Below, in pieces: positions 21,800 to 31,024 of a DNA stretch of 64,000 nt. The notes beneath the pieces were generated by a model, which was not told the origin of the DNA, ran no database searches, and worked only from the letters and a program-made list of their open reading frames with translations. The DNA lies in the NCBI GenBank assembly GCA_028023455.1, contig JAQFVV010012416.1, forward strand, positions 2,907,767-2,971,766. The letters are read 5' to 3'. This DNA comes from Epiperipatus broadwayi. Taxonomy: Eukaryota > Onychophora > Udeonychophora > Euonychophora > Peripatidae. Within the stretch, counting starts at the first letter, position 1. Each line of letters starts with the position of its first letter. The translations under genes were made by a program, and so were the position numbers.

Positions 21800-22450
21800 T
21801 GTCTAATCACAGGAGATTGCAAGACTGTAAATAAAAGTCATGCGTACATGCGTACTGTTTAAAAAAAAAGTGGATCATTTAAATAAATTTGAATAAATAT
21901 AATATATTTTAAATATTAAGTAATAACAGAAATTATATAGCCATAAATGCTAAATAGACGTAAGTTGCTGAGAATAACACATAGTTATGTCAAAGCATGC
22001 TTAGAATGAATAAAGCATATGTTTTACAATAGTCTACCTTTTTGGCTAAATATAAATAATATTTATATAAGATTACGATAGACCAGTAAGAGAAAAGTAG
22101 CCGTAATTTATATGATATTTATAAAATGATAATAATACTTGTAATGAAATATTTAGTTGTTTTAAGATTTTAAAATTATCTATTCTAGTGTTTATTTTTC
22201 CATATTTCTGTTGTATTTTAAAAAATTGTAACAAATTTATTTAAAAAAAATAAAAATATTAAGATTATAGATATAAGGCAGGGAACTTATTATTTTGTAA
22301 TATAATACTAAATAGATAGCAAGCAATGGCAAATTTTTATCTCCTTTATTGATGAAAAGTAATTTACTACTTGAGTATTCCACTCTGCCTTCAGGCAAAA
22401 ATTCAACATACCATCACTTTTATTGAATTCATAAGTATTTTATATAATAA
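21800..22450. other. AT-rich stretch, nothing recognised
   Basis: No supported feature. Confidence 0.55.
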
Positions 22451-22454
22451 TGCA

Positions 22455-22840
22455 ATATTTACTAAGACAATAAATCTTTAAGCATGTGCGCTTGAAAATA
22501 CGAAGGTAGGGACCTCTACAGGTCTTAACCACAAGCTTACTCTTTGGAAGAAAAGAGGGGAACCTTCTTTACTTCAACCTACTTTCTATATAAATAGCTG
22601 AAGCAGTTAGAACTGAGAGTGTGAAGCTATTCAATACTTCACTGATTAAGTCCACAATTCCTATTACCCATTAGTACTCACGAAATCTTTCGATTTACAA
22701 TGAGTCAATGGATAGATCTTATAGTTAGAAATCTATTACGATAATTTAAAGTTGTAATTATAAATTTATTTAATGTGTAAGTAATATTTACTGTCAATAA
22801 ATCTTTAAGCATGTGCACTTGAAAATACGAAATAAAATAA
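22455..22840 (+). repeat. fold-back family 3 element, copy with direct end repeats
   Basis: Direct repeats of about 36 bp (AATAAATCTTTAAGCATGTG at about 22469 and 22797) bracket an inner sequence of about 290 bp with GGGACCTCTACAGGTCTTA, CCACAAGCTTACTCTTTGG and GATTAAGTCCACAATTCCTA. The inner sequence reappears inverted at 27.83-28.1 kb. Confidence 0.6.
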
Positions 22841-22849
22841 TCAAACTGT

Positions 22850-23470
22850 TTATTACATAAAGGGGTTATGTAATGTTCAAACATCAACAGTGACAGATTG
22901 AGCTTCAATTCATTAACCTTTAAACTAAGTTACACACAGGACAATTACATTGCAATGTAGGTTAAAATAACTTTTATTTCCCCCTATCATATTATTCCCA
23001 TCAAAATTGAGACAATTCCTTAATAGTAAGTCTTTTATTGACAATGAAATTTACAAACCGACATACAAAATTTTTCATTAACAATAGAAACTATTTTTAT
23101 CCATATCCACATATCATACCACTTTTTGAATGCTCTTACCATCACAATTACTAAAACCCATCACTGAATACTAATGTACGTCTGTTATGTAGACCACAAT
23201 CCATTTGGGCTGTTTGATTCTTGTCAACACATATAAAAAACTGTCCCATCCACTGACTTTTTAAATACTAAATTTTAAAAAAGTCAATTATGTAGATCAA
23301 ATTCAGTGTCATGGATCATAATAATCAGATGTTACTTGAAATATCAATTTTCTAAAAATGTTTCTACTTTACAATTTCAGCTGAGGAAGGAATGTAATGG
23401 TCAAATTTTAATTAGTAAATTGTTCAAATTAGTATAGACAATTTTTATTGGTAGTAATCTTATAAGTCTA
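22850..23470. other. AT-rich stretch, nothing recognised
   Basis: Somewhat less AT-rich near 23100-23240, but no coding or repeat assignment could be made. Confidence 0.45.
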
Positions 23471-23477
23471 CACAGAT

Positions 23478-23855
23478 ACTAAACTCTCCATGGAGTAGCA
23501 CCACCATTGCAAGCCAGAGTAATCAATGGATGCAAGAAGGTTGGTGCATAAATCCCTATCTAATGCCAACTTATCCAAAATCCCCAGGCTAGTTTCTAGT
23601 TTATAGGTTTCATCAGTGAGGAGCCTTAGACCTGAGAGCATTGCACCTAGATCTCCTTACTGATGAAAGTCACAAGCTAGAAACTAGTCTGGGGATATTG
23701 AAAGAGTAGGTATTAGATAAGGATTGTATGTGCAAACCTTTTTGCATCCATTGATTATTCTGGCTTGTACTGGTGGCACTATTGTGTGGAGAGTTTAGCC
23801 TCTGGGAAACAGCTTATGTAAGCATAAGAAATAGTGATCATGTGATCTTATAAGT
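23478..23855 (+). mobile_element. fold-back family 1 element, long version
   Basis: Left arm CTAAACTCTCCATGGAGTAG ... AATCAATGGATGCAAGAAGG; right arm CATCCATTGATTATTCTGG ... GTGTGGAGAGTTTAG. The centre holds GAGGAGCCTTAGACCTGAGA and CACCTAGATCTCC. The tail AAGCATAAGAAATAGTGATCATGTGAT follows the right arm. Same family as 38.05, 57.8, 58.2 and 59.0 kb. Confidence 0.7.
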
Positions 23856-24128
23856 CAATATCTACTATTTTTTAGCCCTATTTTAAAAATCTTCACAATA
23901 CTTTATTAAATCCAACAATCATATAGTTTTGACTGTTTATCAGACTTCTTCAGAATTATAAAATACAAATGTTTTACATTGTTGGACTTTTTTAATACAA
24001 ACATAAAAATAACCTTATTTGGATATAACCATATTTAGAAATAAAGAAAAAATTAATGTAAGCAATTGTATTTGCAACTTTGAAAAAGACTACTAAACAG
24101 TCAGAACTGTAAAAAAATTGAAAAAGAA

Positions 24129-24306
24129 TAAACAGTGAGGATTGCCAATTCCTCTACAAGCTTTATGATAAATGCTTAGCCAGAGCCAGCACTTAAAATA
24201 TCTCTGTCAGGTGGGGAGGGGTTCCTGACAGAGATATTTTAAGTGCTGGCTCTGGCTAAGCATTTATCATAAAGCTTGTAGAGGAATTGGCAATCCTCAC
24301 TGTTTA
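24129..24306. repeat. perfect 83-bp palindrome with 12-bp spacer
   Basis: 24129-24211 (TAAACAGTGAGGATTGCC ... ATCTCTGTCAGG) is the exact reverse complement of 24224-24306 by base-by-base reading, with spacer TGGGGAGGGGTT. The element is followed by AAGAGATAGGGTCATGTGAT, the tail typical of the fold-back superfamily. Absence of mismatches implies recent origin or ongoing arm homogenisation. Confidence 0.95.
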
Positions 24307-24309
24307 TAA

Positions 24310-24880
24310 CTTACAAGCTTAAGAGATAGGGTCATGTGATCTATGAATTGATCTATGACTCTTATTTTGACTATTTATAGTCTCTGCCAATTGAAGAGAA
24401 TGATTCATTTATTTTTTTAGAATTTAACCTTTGTTGACAAATTGCATGCTATCTTGGAGAAACAATGATAGTAACAATATTACTATTTATGAAATCATTC
24501 ATAATAACATTTTAATGTTGTATGTGCTAACACTTGTTATCCAATTTTAAGTTGAATTGTTCCATTAAGTGGGAATAAATTAATATTTTACTTTTAATTT
24601 TGTTCATAGATGTCATGAGTGATTGATAGATAATAAAATTCTCTAATACAAACTCAACTTACTGATGTTAAATCACTCAAAAGGTGTTTGATCATTTTAT
24701 ATTTGTATAGCAAAACGATTTCTAAAAGTAATTTTTATATTTCAAAATTATTTTAATATGTCTAAAAATGTTTTAATAATAAGTATTTATTTTATTGTCA
24801 TGATTGTATTATGTATTTTGAGGGATATAAACATATGTCATGGGAATCAAACAAAAATACAGTATTCTTGCTAAAGTAGT
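24310..24880. other. AT-rich stretch, nothing recognised
   Basis: No supported feature apart from the tail of the preceding palindrome at about 24320-24345. Confidence 0.55.
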
Positions 24881-24884
24881 ATCA

Positions 24885-25911
24885 AAAACAGGTTTATTTA
24901 ACTATGTTTACAATAAAGAAAAAATTATAAAATAACATTAAATTTGGCAATACATTTATAAACCATTAAATTACTTAATGTCCAATATTAATAAGATTCC
25001 ATGTGGAATTTGCTATTAGGTGAGGAGCTAACTTCAAATCTCTTTCTTTGATATCTTTTAATTTTTGTAAAAAAATTAATGTTGGATCAGGTATAACACA
25101 CTTGAAGATTAGGAAGCATCTGACAAACCATAGACAGAAAGTGATGAAAGTTGCACTTCTTATAATTGCAAAATCCCCATAAGCAAAACCTTTTATGAGT
25201 GTGTTGATAATTGGATGTTTTGGTGTATAAATTTTATTAATCAATATTCTACAGCCCTGAAGAGAGGAACAATTGCTGAAAATGTGAAATATGGTATCAT
25301 CCTCCCTATGGCAGAGTGAGCAAACAGGGTCCAAAGATGAAAAACCTCTATACATCATAAGAAAGTGGCTTGTTGGAAGGGCATTGAGATTTAGCTTTAG
25401 AAGAAAGTCCAAATATTTTGGCTCTAGATTACATCTTTTATATTTCTTTATAATGGCAAAGTTTGTACAGGTGAGAATGCTATGATCTGGGATAATTGTT
25501 GAAAAAAAAAGAAGATAGGCATCCCAATAACGAAGTTTCGTTGGTTTTAATTGAGTTAAAGGTGTGAGAATTTTTGAAATGTCAATTAAGACTTGTGTCA
25601 GCCAACCATCATTAATTGGAGGTGGAGTATCTGTAGAATGAATAGATAGAAAAGGTGAGTCATCAGGAAAAATCCCATTAAGTCTTGTAATGAGGTTATT
25701 TGATTTCTGTAGACAAAGAACATGAAGTGAATGCAGTGACAAGCCATTAAGTCTTGTTGATCTCTGCACTCTTCTTAAGCTAATAGCAACAGTTTTACCC
25801 TTCCACATTAATCTAGAGCAAAGAGAGTTTATATTCTGGATAAATTTTGATGAAAATTTAATGAACGGCATGTAGTAAGCAATTCTGGGGAACTTTATTT
25901 TATTTTCCTAA
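24885..25911 (-). mobile_element. LINE 3' end (family E1), 5'-truncated or exonised
   Basis: Contains the open frame 25907-24975 and a 3' UTR with AATAAA near 24898-24893 on the minus strand. The frame corresponds to the region after the RT domain of a LINE ORF2. The upstream end of the open frame coincides with a TTTATTTTAG/G acceptor-like sequence. Confidence 0.65.
24975..25907 (-). CDS. C-terminal region of a LINE reverse-transcriptase polyprotein (E1)
   Basis: Open for 310 codons plus stop. The first ATG is at 25871, but similarity and the open frame continue upstream to 25907. From the N-terminus: KIKFPRIAYYMPFIKF and INSLCSRLMWKGKTVAISLR (the 'FiWkgk' region that follows the RT thumb in L1/Tx1-like elements), NGLSLHSLHVLCLQK, then EPKYLDFLLKLNLNALPTSH and a zinc-knuckle-like CSLCHREDDTIFHIFSNC (C-X2-C-X8-H-X4-C). 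The RT catalytic part is absent. It aligns along its length with the frame at 29516-30373 (shared LEPKY..FLLK.NL..LPT.., GFS..(N/D)P.C.LC). No stop in ~930 nt is striking in this base composition: either a young truncated insertion or a retained exon. LINE clade not certain. Confidence 0.75.
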   Translation of the reverse strand, partial: ENKIKFPRIAYYMPFIKFSSKFIQNINSLCSRLMWKGKTVAISLRRVQRSTRLNGLSLHSLHVLCLQKSNNLITRLNGIFPDDSPFLSIHSTDTPPPINDGWLTQVLIDISKILTPLTQLKPTKLRYWDAYLLFFSTIIPDHSILTCTNFAIIKKYKRCNLEPKYLDFLLKLNLNALPTSHFLMMYRGFSSLDPVCSLCHREDDTIFHIFSNCSSLQGCRILINKIYTPKHPIINTLIKGFAYGDFAIIRSATFITFCLWFVRCFLIFKCVIPDPTLIFLQKLKDIKERDLKLAPHLIANSTWNLINIGH

Positions 25912-25914
25912 AAT

Positions 25915-26260
25915 AAATTAATAGTTTTGAATATTTTTTTATTATTTTAGTTATAATTAAAATTAATTTTAATAATAATTATGTCAAGACTAATTTTATT
26001 TTAAAATGTTTTCAAAATAAATGAAAGTCATGCATATATATATATGCAAATAATAATGTTTTGGGGTTAAATCATGTATTACTTCGTTTAAATTCCAGAC
26101 TTCGATGAAATATCAATCACTATTAACAAGTTTAAATCTTAATGAAGAAATATTAGATGTTAAGTAATAATAAGATTGAGTGTGAAATAAAAAACAATCA
26201 TTCTTACATGTATGTGATAGCTGATTATTCAGAATAGGTGAATTAACAGAATCTCTATTT
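25915..26260. other. AT-rich stretch, nothing recognised
   Basis: If the acceptor at 25908-25909 is real, this would be intron upstream of the E1 frame. No exon was seen. Confidence 0.45.
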
Positions 26261-26261
26261 C

Positions 26262-27190
26262 CTTTAGTTTTGCAATTAATTGATTTTAAGTTGATTTTTA
26301 AAAAAAAGAAATAAAATAAGTTGTTTCCATAAGGCTGAAATATGTTGTGCTTCAGCCGACTTATTTAAACCACCTAATTTTTTTAATGTTCAAATAGACC
26401 ATCTCATCATTCTCCAATCATACTTTTCCAAATTTGCAAGTATTTTAGCATAATCAAAATCATGTGACCAATTTCTTAAAAATGTGAAGTGAATGCTGAT
26501 GTATTCAATGTTTATTAAAAGCATTTTTATACTTTCTAATTCTGATACTAATTCATAGCTTCTTAATCACTTTGCACAATTTCATACATATCTTAATACT
26601 CCAAAAGTACTCAATCTTTAGGTTTATAGAAAAAAATAACTGCTTTCTTTGCTAGTGGATAGTCTTCTACTGAACTTATCACTGACTCCATTAATGTAAG
26701 GTAAAACAGCCCTATAAGTAGTTGAGTTATCAATTCTATCATCTCTTCTTCTTAGTATCAATGACTATGGAAAGCTGAACAAATAATGCTTTTTTTGTAA
26801 TCATTAGAAAGTAGAATATTTTTACTTAGTTTTGTTTATTGAATAAGATCTTTTTTTTAATATGTCAAAGCATCAGCCAGGAAGCGATCCTGCAAACCCG
26901 GGACAACTGCTTGGCCTGGGTTTGCAGGTTCACTTTCCAGCTGATGCTTTGACACATTAAAAAAAAGATCATATTCAATAAATTATATGCTCTCATCAAA
27001 AGATTTTTTACCACAGAAAATATATGAGCAGAATGATGATGAGAATTTTTACAAGTTTGTAAGAGTGGATTTTCTATTAACAGGTATTAATAAAGAGTTG
27101 TCATAGATTATATTAAATATTACCAAATTAGCCTCACTTTAATTTGTAAAAATTAACAATCACAATGACACCTAAAATAAGATTAGTTTG
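26262..27190 (-). mobile_element. Penelope-like element, copy C (decayed, interrupted)
   Basis: Minus-strand PLE pieces in order: FLGVIVIV near 27185, then KNSHHHSAHIFSVVKNLLMR (about 27075-27010, the hallmark HHxxxH..SVVK.L..RA segment). A palindromic SINE insertion lies at 26837-26982. The element resumes with SNDYKKSII (NGYP-like), YRAVLPYINGVSDKFSRRL at about 26710-26650, RIRKYKNAFNKH at about 26540, and NWSHDFDYAKILANLEKYDW, LKKLGGLNKSAEAQHISALW (26440-26280), the GIY-YIG C-terminal tail. Stops and frameshifts are frequent. Confidence 0.7.
26837..26982. repeat. palindromised family C SINE, with flanks included in the arms
   Basis: The left arm TTATTGAATAAGATC, T-run, then TATGTCAAAGCATCAGCCAGG mirrors the right arm CCAGCTGATGCTTTGACAC, A-run, then GATCATATTCAATAA. 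Both arms are a SINE 3' end. The A- and B-box centre is reduced to TGCAAACCCGGGACAACTGC facing TGGGTTTGCAGG. The host PLE flank (ATTGAATA) is inverted as well, so inversion happened at or after integration. Confidence 0.85.
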
Positions 27191-27199
27191 ATCACTAAA

Positions 27200-27635
27200 T
27201 GAACAGAAAATGTTATTAATGTTTTAAATTATATATCTATAAGTTAACCCTTTTCAGTTTTCCTTTGGTTTGGCACTGTACAGTCCCATTAGATGTTATT
27301 TTGCAACATGACTGGTATAGATTTGAGCCATTTAATAGTTTATTTTTGATGGTAATGAATCTATAATTTAATTTTTGCTTTAATCCCTAAATAGCAGTTA
27401 TAATCATAAGGAAAAAGAACTCTAAATGCTGCCACACTGAAGAATTTGGTGGAAATTTTTTATATTATATTTGTAAAGACAAAAGTTAACTTTTTATTTA
27501 ATTTCTAAGACAATTTTTATACTTTATTTTTATAATTACTAATGCTTTTTGAAGCACTGAAAACCTCTATGTGTGAACAATTTGTTTATCCTTAGGGTTA
27601 GTAAATACTCAGAAGTGTTTTTCATTTCTCAAATA
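27200..27635. other. AT-rich stretch, nothing recognised
   Basis: Slightly less AT-rich around 27250-27320. May hold upstream PLE copy C remnants, but none could be read with confidence. Confidence 0.4.
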
Positions 27636-27639
27636 CAAT

Positions 27640-28160
27640 TTTTATAAATTTATTTATACGCACATTGATTACTGATTATGTAAGTAATATTTACTAAGAC
27701 TTTAGCCTCAAGAATATGCATGTAAAAATGTGATATGAGGGACCTCTACAGGTCTTACCTGCATATTCTTGAGGCTAAAGCCTTAGTAAATATTACTTAC
27801 ATAATCAATGTGCGTTTAAATAAATTTATAATTACAACTTTAAATTATTGTAATAGATTTCTAACTATAAGATCTTTCCATTGACTCATTGTAAATTGAA
27901 AGATTTTGCGAGTATTAATGTGTAATAAGAAATGTGGACTTAATCAGTGAAGTATTGAATAACTTCACGCTCTTAGATCTAACCACTTCAGCTTTACCTA
28001 TTTAAATAGAAAGTAGATTGAAGTAAGAAAGAGTTCCCCTTTGCGTTCCTCTCTTTTCTTCCAAAGACTAAGCTTGTGGTTAAGACCTGTAGAGGTCCCT
28101 AATATCGCATTTTTACATGCATATTCTTGAGGCTAAAGCCTTAGTAAATACAATTTTTCT
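27640..28160 (-). repeat. fold-back family 3 element, composite copy
   Basis: A palindrome centred at about 27735 (ATTACTGATTATGTAAGTAA...TTTAGCCTCAAGAATATGC against GCATATTCTTGAGGCTAAA...TTACTTACATAATC) is followed by an inverted inner region matching 22.5-22.78 kb (GATTTCTAACTATAAGATC, TTCCAAAGACTAAGCTTGTGG, AAGACCTGTAGAGGTCCC). A further end copy, GCATATTCTTGAGGCTAAAG, lies at about 28119-28150. Confidence 0.65.
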
Positions 28161-28164
28161 GAAG

Positions 28165-29390
28165 GAAGAAATTTAAGTAGATGTGTCCAAAGGATGGTAA
28201 ATAGTGGGAGCACTAGATATGGAGGCTAACTGTAAATAAGCAAATGGTGAATAATTAATTAATCTTGGACTAATAGCTCCAATACTAATCAGAATCATGA
28301 GCTAAGTTGTAGTGAGTTTATCTTTGTAGAAAGTTATATAAGCTCAAAGATAGTACTGATGGAAAATGATGAGTATCTGCATCAGAATTTTAAAAAGTAT
28401 TACTTGTCTTTAGGAAGATTATTACTACAAAAAGGCAGGCTTCTGCCTTTTTGTAGTACACTATTTGGGATAAAAAAGCACTAAGTTGGAAGCAGAAGTG
28501 CTGTTTTTTTTCTGAAAGATAAGCATATATCGACAGCAGTGGAAAAAGTGACAACCAAAACCTCAAATATTATTGGTTGATAACATCAATTTAGTTAGCA
28601 GGTTATTGAGACAGAAAAAGATCGATAGTTATTCTGCAATTATTATCCCAATAAAATGAGTTTGGAAATTTAACATATCACTAAGGGAAAATAATTATTT
28701 TAATAGCAGATTATAAATATATCTATAGATGATGTTGAATTGGTTTAATGGACTACCGAGGAAAATATGCAGATAAAAGTAATTAAATATTTTTGAGAGG
28801 AATAAAGCTAGACCATAACCATTAAATATTTGGGAAGCTTAATAGTATGATTGATATAAAGAGAACTTTTAACAAAAATATTATTACTATTTATTGGTTA
28901 AAATTACACCATGAACTAGAACTAGAATGCATAGAATATACATCAAAGACCTGGATAATGCTTGGATATTTAAAAAAAATGCAATGTTGGCACCAAGATA
29001 GGTATAGTTTGTTATTTGACGAGATATTCAGAAATGATGTTCATTGTTGCTGGATGAAGTAATTCAGGGATGCCTGGTATGGAAAGATCTCAAATGAAAT
29101 ATTCAGATCAATTCAAAAGAAAATTGTCTTGCAGATTTATGAAAGATATGGCATAAGAGAGAAGGTTGAAAAAAATAGAATTTTTATGGTTTTAACATTT
29201 TTAAAAGACCTGTTATTTTTATTAGTCTACAAAATATTTTAAAATAATAAGTGTGCTAAAACATAATTTAATTTCGCTTCAAACTTTATTTAAAGTGATG
29301 GTTAGGCATATAAAAAATGAAGCATAAAAATGAAGCCTCGACTTAATTACGCTTAATTTATTATAATAAAGTTGTTTTTTTATTAAAATA
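28165..29390. other. mostly unassigned; possible very old LINE remnant
   Basis: At 28827-29060 the plus strand reads KYLGSLI-like, then KRTFNKNIITIYW, YTSKTWI, LKKMQCWHQD, loosely recalling the KYLG...SKTW...L..(F/M)QCW arrangement of RTE/CR1-like LINE C-termini. Too decayed to assign. A perfect 16-bp stem with a GCTT loop sits at 28424-28459. Confidence 0.25.
28424..28459. repeat. perfect 16-bp hairpin
   Basis: TACTACAAAAAGGCAG (28424-28439), loop GCTT, CTGCCTTTTTGTAGTA (28444-28459). No mismatch. Confidence 0.9.
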
Positions 29391-29394
29391 AATT

Positions 29395-30376
29395 AAAATT
29401 TATTAGATACAATAGAACATGTTTAGCTATACATAACTATATGCTTTTTACATGGTTGCAAGACATTCACTCTGTAGAGTTTGCTGTGGTCCAAGACTGG
29501 GGTCATTGCTCTACTTCACTCTTCCGGGAGGATGACCCTAGCCCAGGTTTCATGAAAAAGCCAATCTGGAGCCAGAAATCTGTCTCTGTTCCTGAGCCAT
29601 TTGAGTAATTTGATATAGATGTTGCAGACAGCACAGTTAGCATTTTCAAATATACACTTGCATCTGGAAAGCCAGATTGCAAAGGTTAAAATAATGGTGA
29701 TTCTGATTTTCGAGAATATGCCACTCTTTATAGCCTTTTGAATAACTAAAACTTCTCTAATGTCAAGTGACACATTTTCGTTAATAAAGGATCTGATTGG
29801 CTTGAGAAAAGGACAGAAATACAGGAGGTGATGAATTGTCTCATCTGCTATGTCACACAGTTGGCATTGAGGGTTGATCTTGCTAAATCCTCTTCTCCAT
29901 ACCAGAAAATAATTTGTTGGTAGAGAGGAGAGGTTAACCTTTAGCAGAAAGACAATGTATTTTGGTTCTAAGAACCAATTTTTCGATTTTACTATGAGTT
30001 GTTTATTGTTTAACCCTAGATCATTCTGTAAAATGGTTTGATTGGTATATTTAAGTTTGTATGTTTGCCAATATGTCTTTTTTTCCTTTATTATATGGTG
30101 TGTTATGTTTGCTGCATTTGTGACATAAGTCCATATATCCATCATCCATTTGCTGGTGAGCGAAGGAGGTGTATCCATGGGCTCCACTGTTGGCATGAGG
30201 TTTAGATTTGTTTGATCAAGGCTGGCCACATGCAGCACTCCCAGAGCCTTTTGGAGGTACAGTATGGATACTGAGTGTAAGCCGAGCCCATTTGATTCTT
30301 TGGGCGTTTGAGCTTTAGCCATGCTTATGGCCACAACTTTGCTGTTCCAAAGCAGCCTAGAGCATAATGAATATTA
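29395..30376 (-). mobile_element. LINE 3' end (family E2), 5'-truncated
   Basis: Minus strand: open frame 30373-29516 followed by a short 3' UTR with AATAAA near 29400 and an A-rich end. An in-frame stop (30376-30374) closes the frame at the 5' side. The element belongs to the same broad group as E1 but is clearly a different family by protein divergence. Confidence 0.7.
29516..30373 (-). CDS. C-terminal region of a LINE reverse-transcriptase polyprotein (E2)
   Basis: Open for 285 codons plus stop, starting with YSLCSRLLWNSKVVAISMAK. The nearest ATG to the 5' end is at about 30322, but the aligned region begins upstream, so this is a truncated frame rather than a complete protein. Conserved points: NGLGLHSVSILYLQK, TPPSLTSKWM, FLEPKYIVFLLKVNLSSLPT, GFSKINPQCQLC, and the zinc-knuckle-like CQLCDIADETIHHLLYFC (C-X2-C-X8-H-X4-C). 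The tail RNRDRFLAPDWLFHETWARV parallels ERDLKLAPHLIANSTWNLI in E1. RT catalytic motifs are missing. Confidence 0.75.
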   Translation of the reverse strand, partial: YSLCSRLLWNSKVVAISMAKAQTPKESNGLGLHSVSILYLQKALGVLHVASLDQTNLNLMPTVEPMDTPPSLTSKWMMDIWTYVTNAANITHHIIKEKKTYWQTYKLKYTNQTILQNDLGLNNKQLIVKSKNWFLEPKYIVFLLKVNLSSLPTNYFLVWRRGFSKINPQCQLCDIADETIHHLLYFCPFLKPIRSFINENVSLDIREVLVIQKAIKSGIFSKIRITIILTFAIWLSRCKCIFENANCAVCNIYIKLLKWLRNRDRFLAPDWLFHETWARVILPEE

Positions 30377-30379
30377 TAA

Positions 30380-30755
30380 TAAAGTTAAAAGTTAATTATT
30401 ATATAAACGTAATGTGATTACACTTAGAAAATGAATACATTTATTGTGTGAATAATGAAGATTAACTCACATTTTTATTATTTGAAGTAAAGCATTTTTT
30501 TACTATAAGCATTAGACAGAGGCCATTTAATTAATATAAAAATAGTATGAATACAGTAACCAGCATATAATGATTTTATGTCTGAATACTAATTACACAA
30601 AATATAATTGCTATAAAAATATAAAGTAATAATACTCTGAAAAAATGACACTTTTTACTTTTCAAAACCAGACATTAAATGTGGGTTGCGGAACGATTAC
30701 AAAAATTGAAAGGATACAAACTTTAAAAGCAGCAGAATTACAGATAATTGCTATT
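30380..30755. other. AT-rich stretch, nothing recognised
   Basis: No feature supported. Confidence 0.5.
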
Positions 30756-30770
30756 AACTAAGTGGCTGAT

Positions 30771-30879
30771 GTCTTGTATTGGTGGTCGAGAGGTCAGCGG
30801 GACTGCCTTACAAGCAGTTGCCCGGGTTGCAGGTTTGCATCCCAGCCAATGCTATGACACTTGAAAAAAAAGAAAAAAA
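30771..30879 (+). mobile_element. tRNA-derived SINE (family C), with target-site duplication
   Basis: A box TGGTCGAGAGG, B box GGTTTGCATCC, end GCTATGACACTTG then an A-rich tail. Exact 15-bp AACTAAGTGGCTGAT duplications at 30756-30770 and 30880-30894 define the borders. Confidence 0.9.
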
Positions 30880-31024
30880 AACTAAGTGGCTGATATTGTG
30901 AGATGCTTTTGTAGAGATAGTTGTAAATGTAAAAATTTTTGTAAATAGAATTATGAAATAGATGACCAAAACTTTATTTTTGAACACAAAAAAAATCATA
31001 TCCAATATATAAAAAATGCATGTG

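Noticed and set aside
28424-28459. Rho-independent terminator
   Set aside because: The hairpin is perfect, but there is no bacterial context and no U-tract after the stem; treated as a small inverted repeat.
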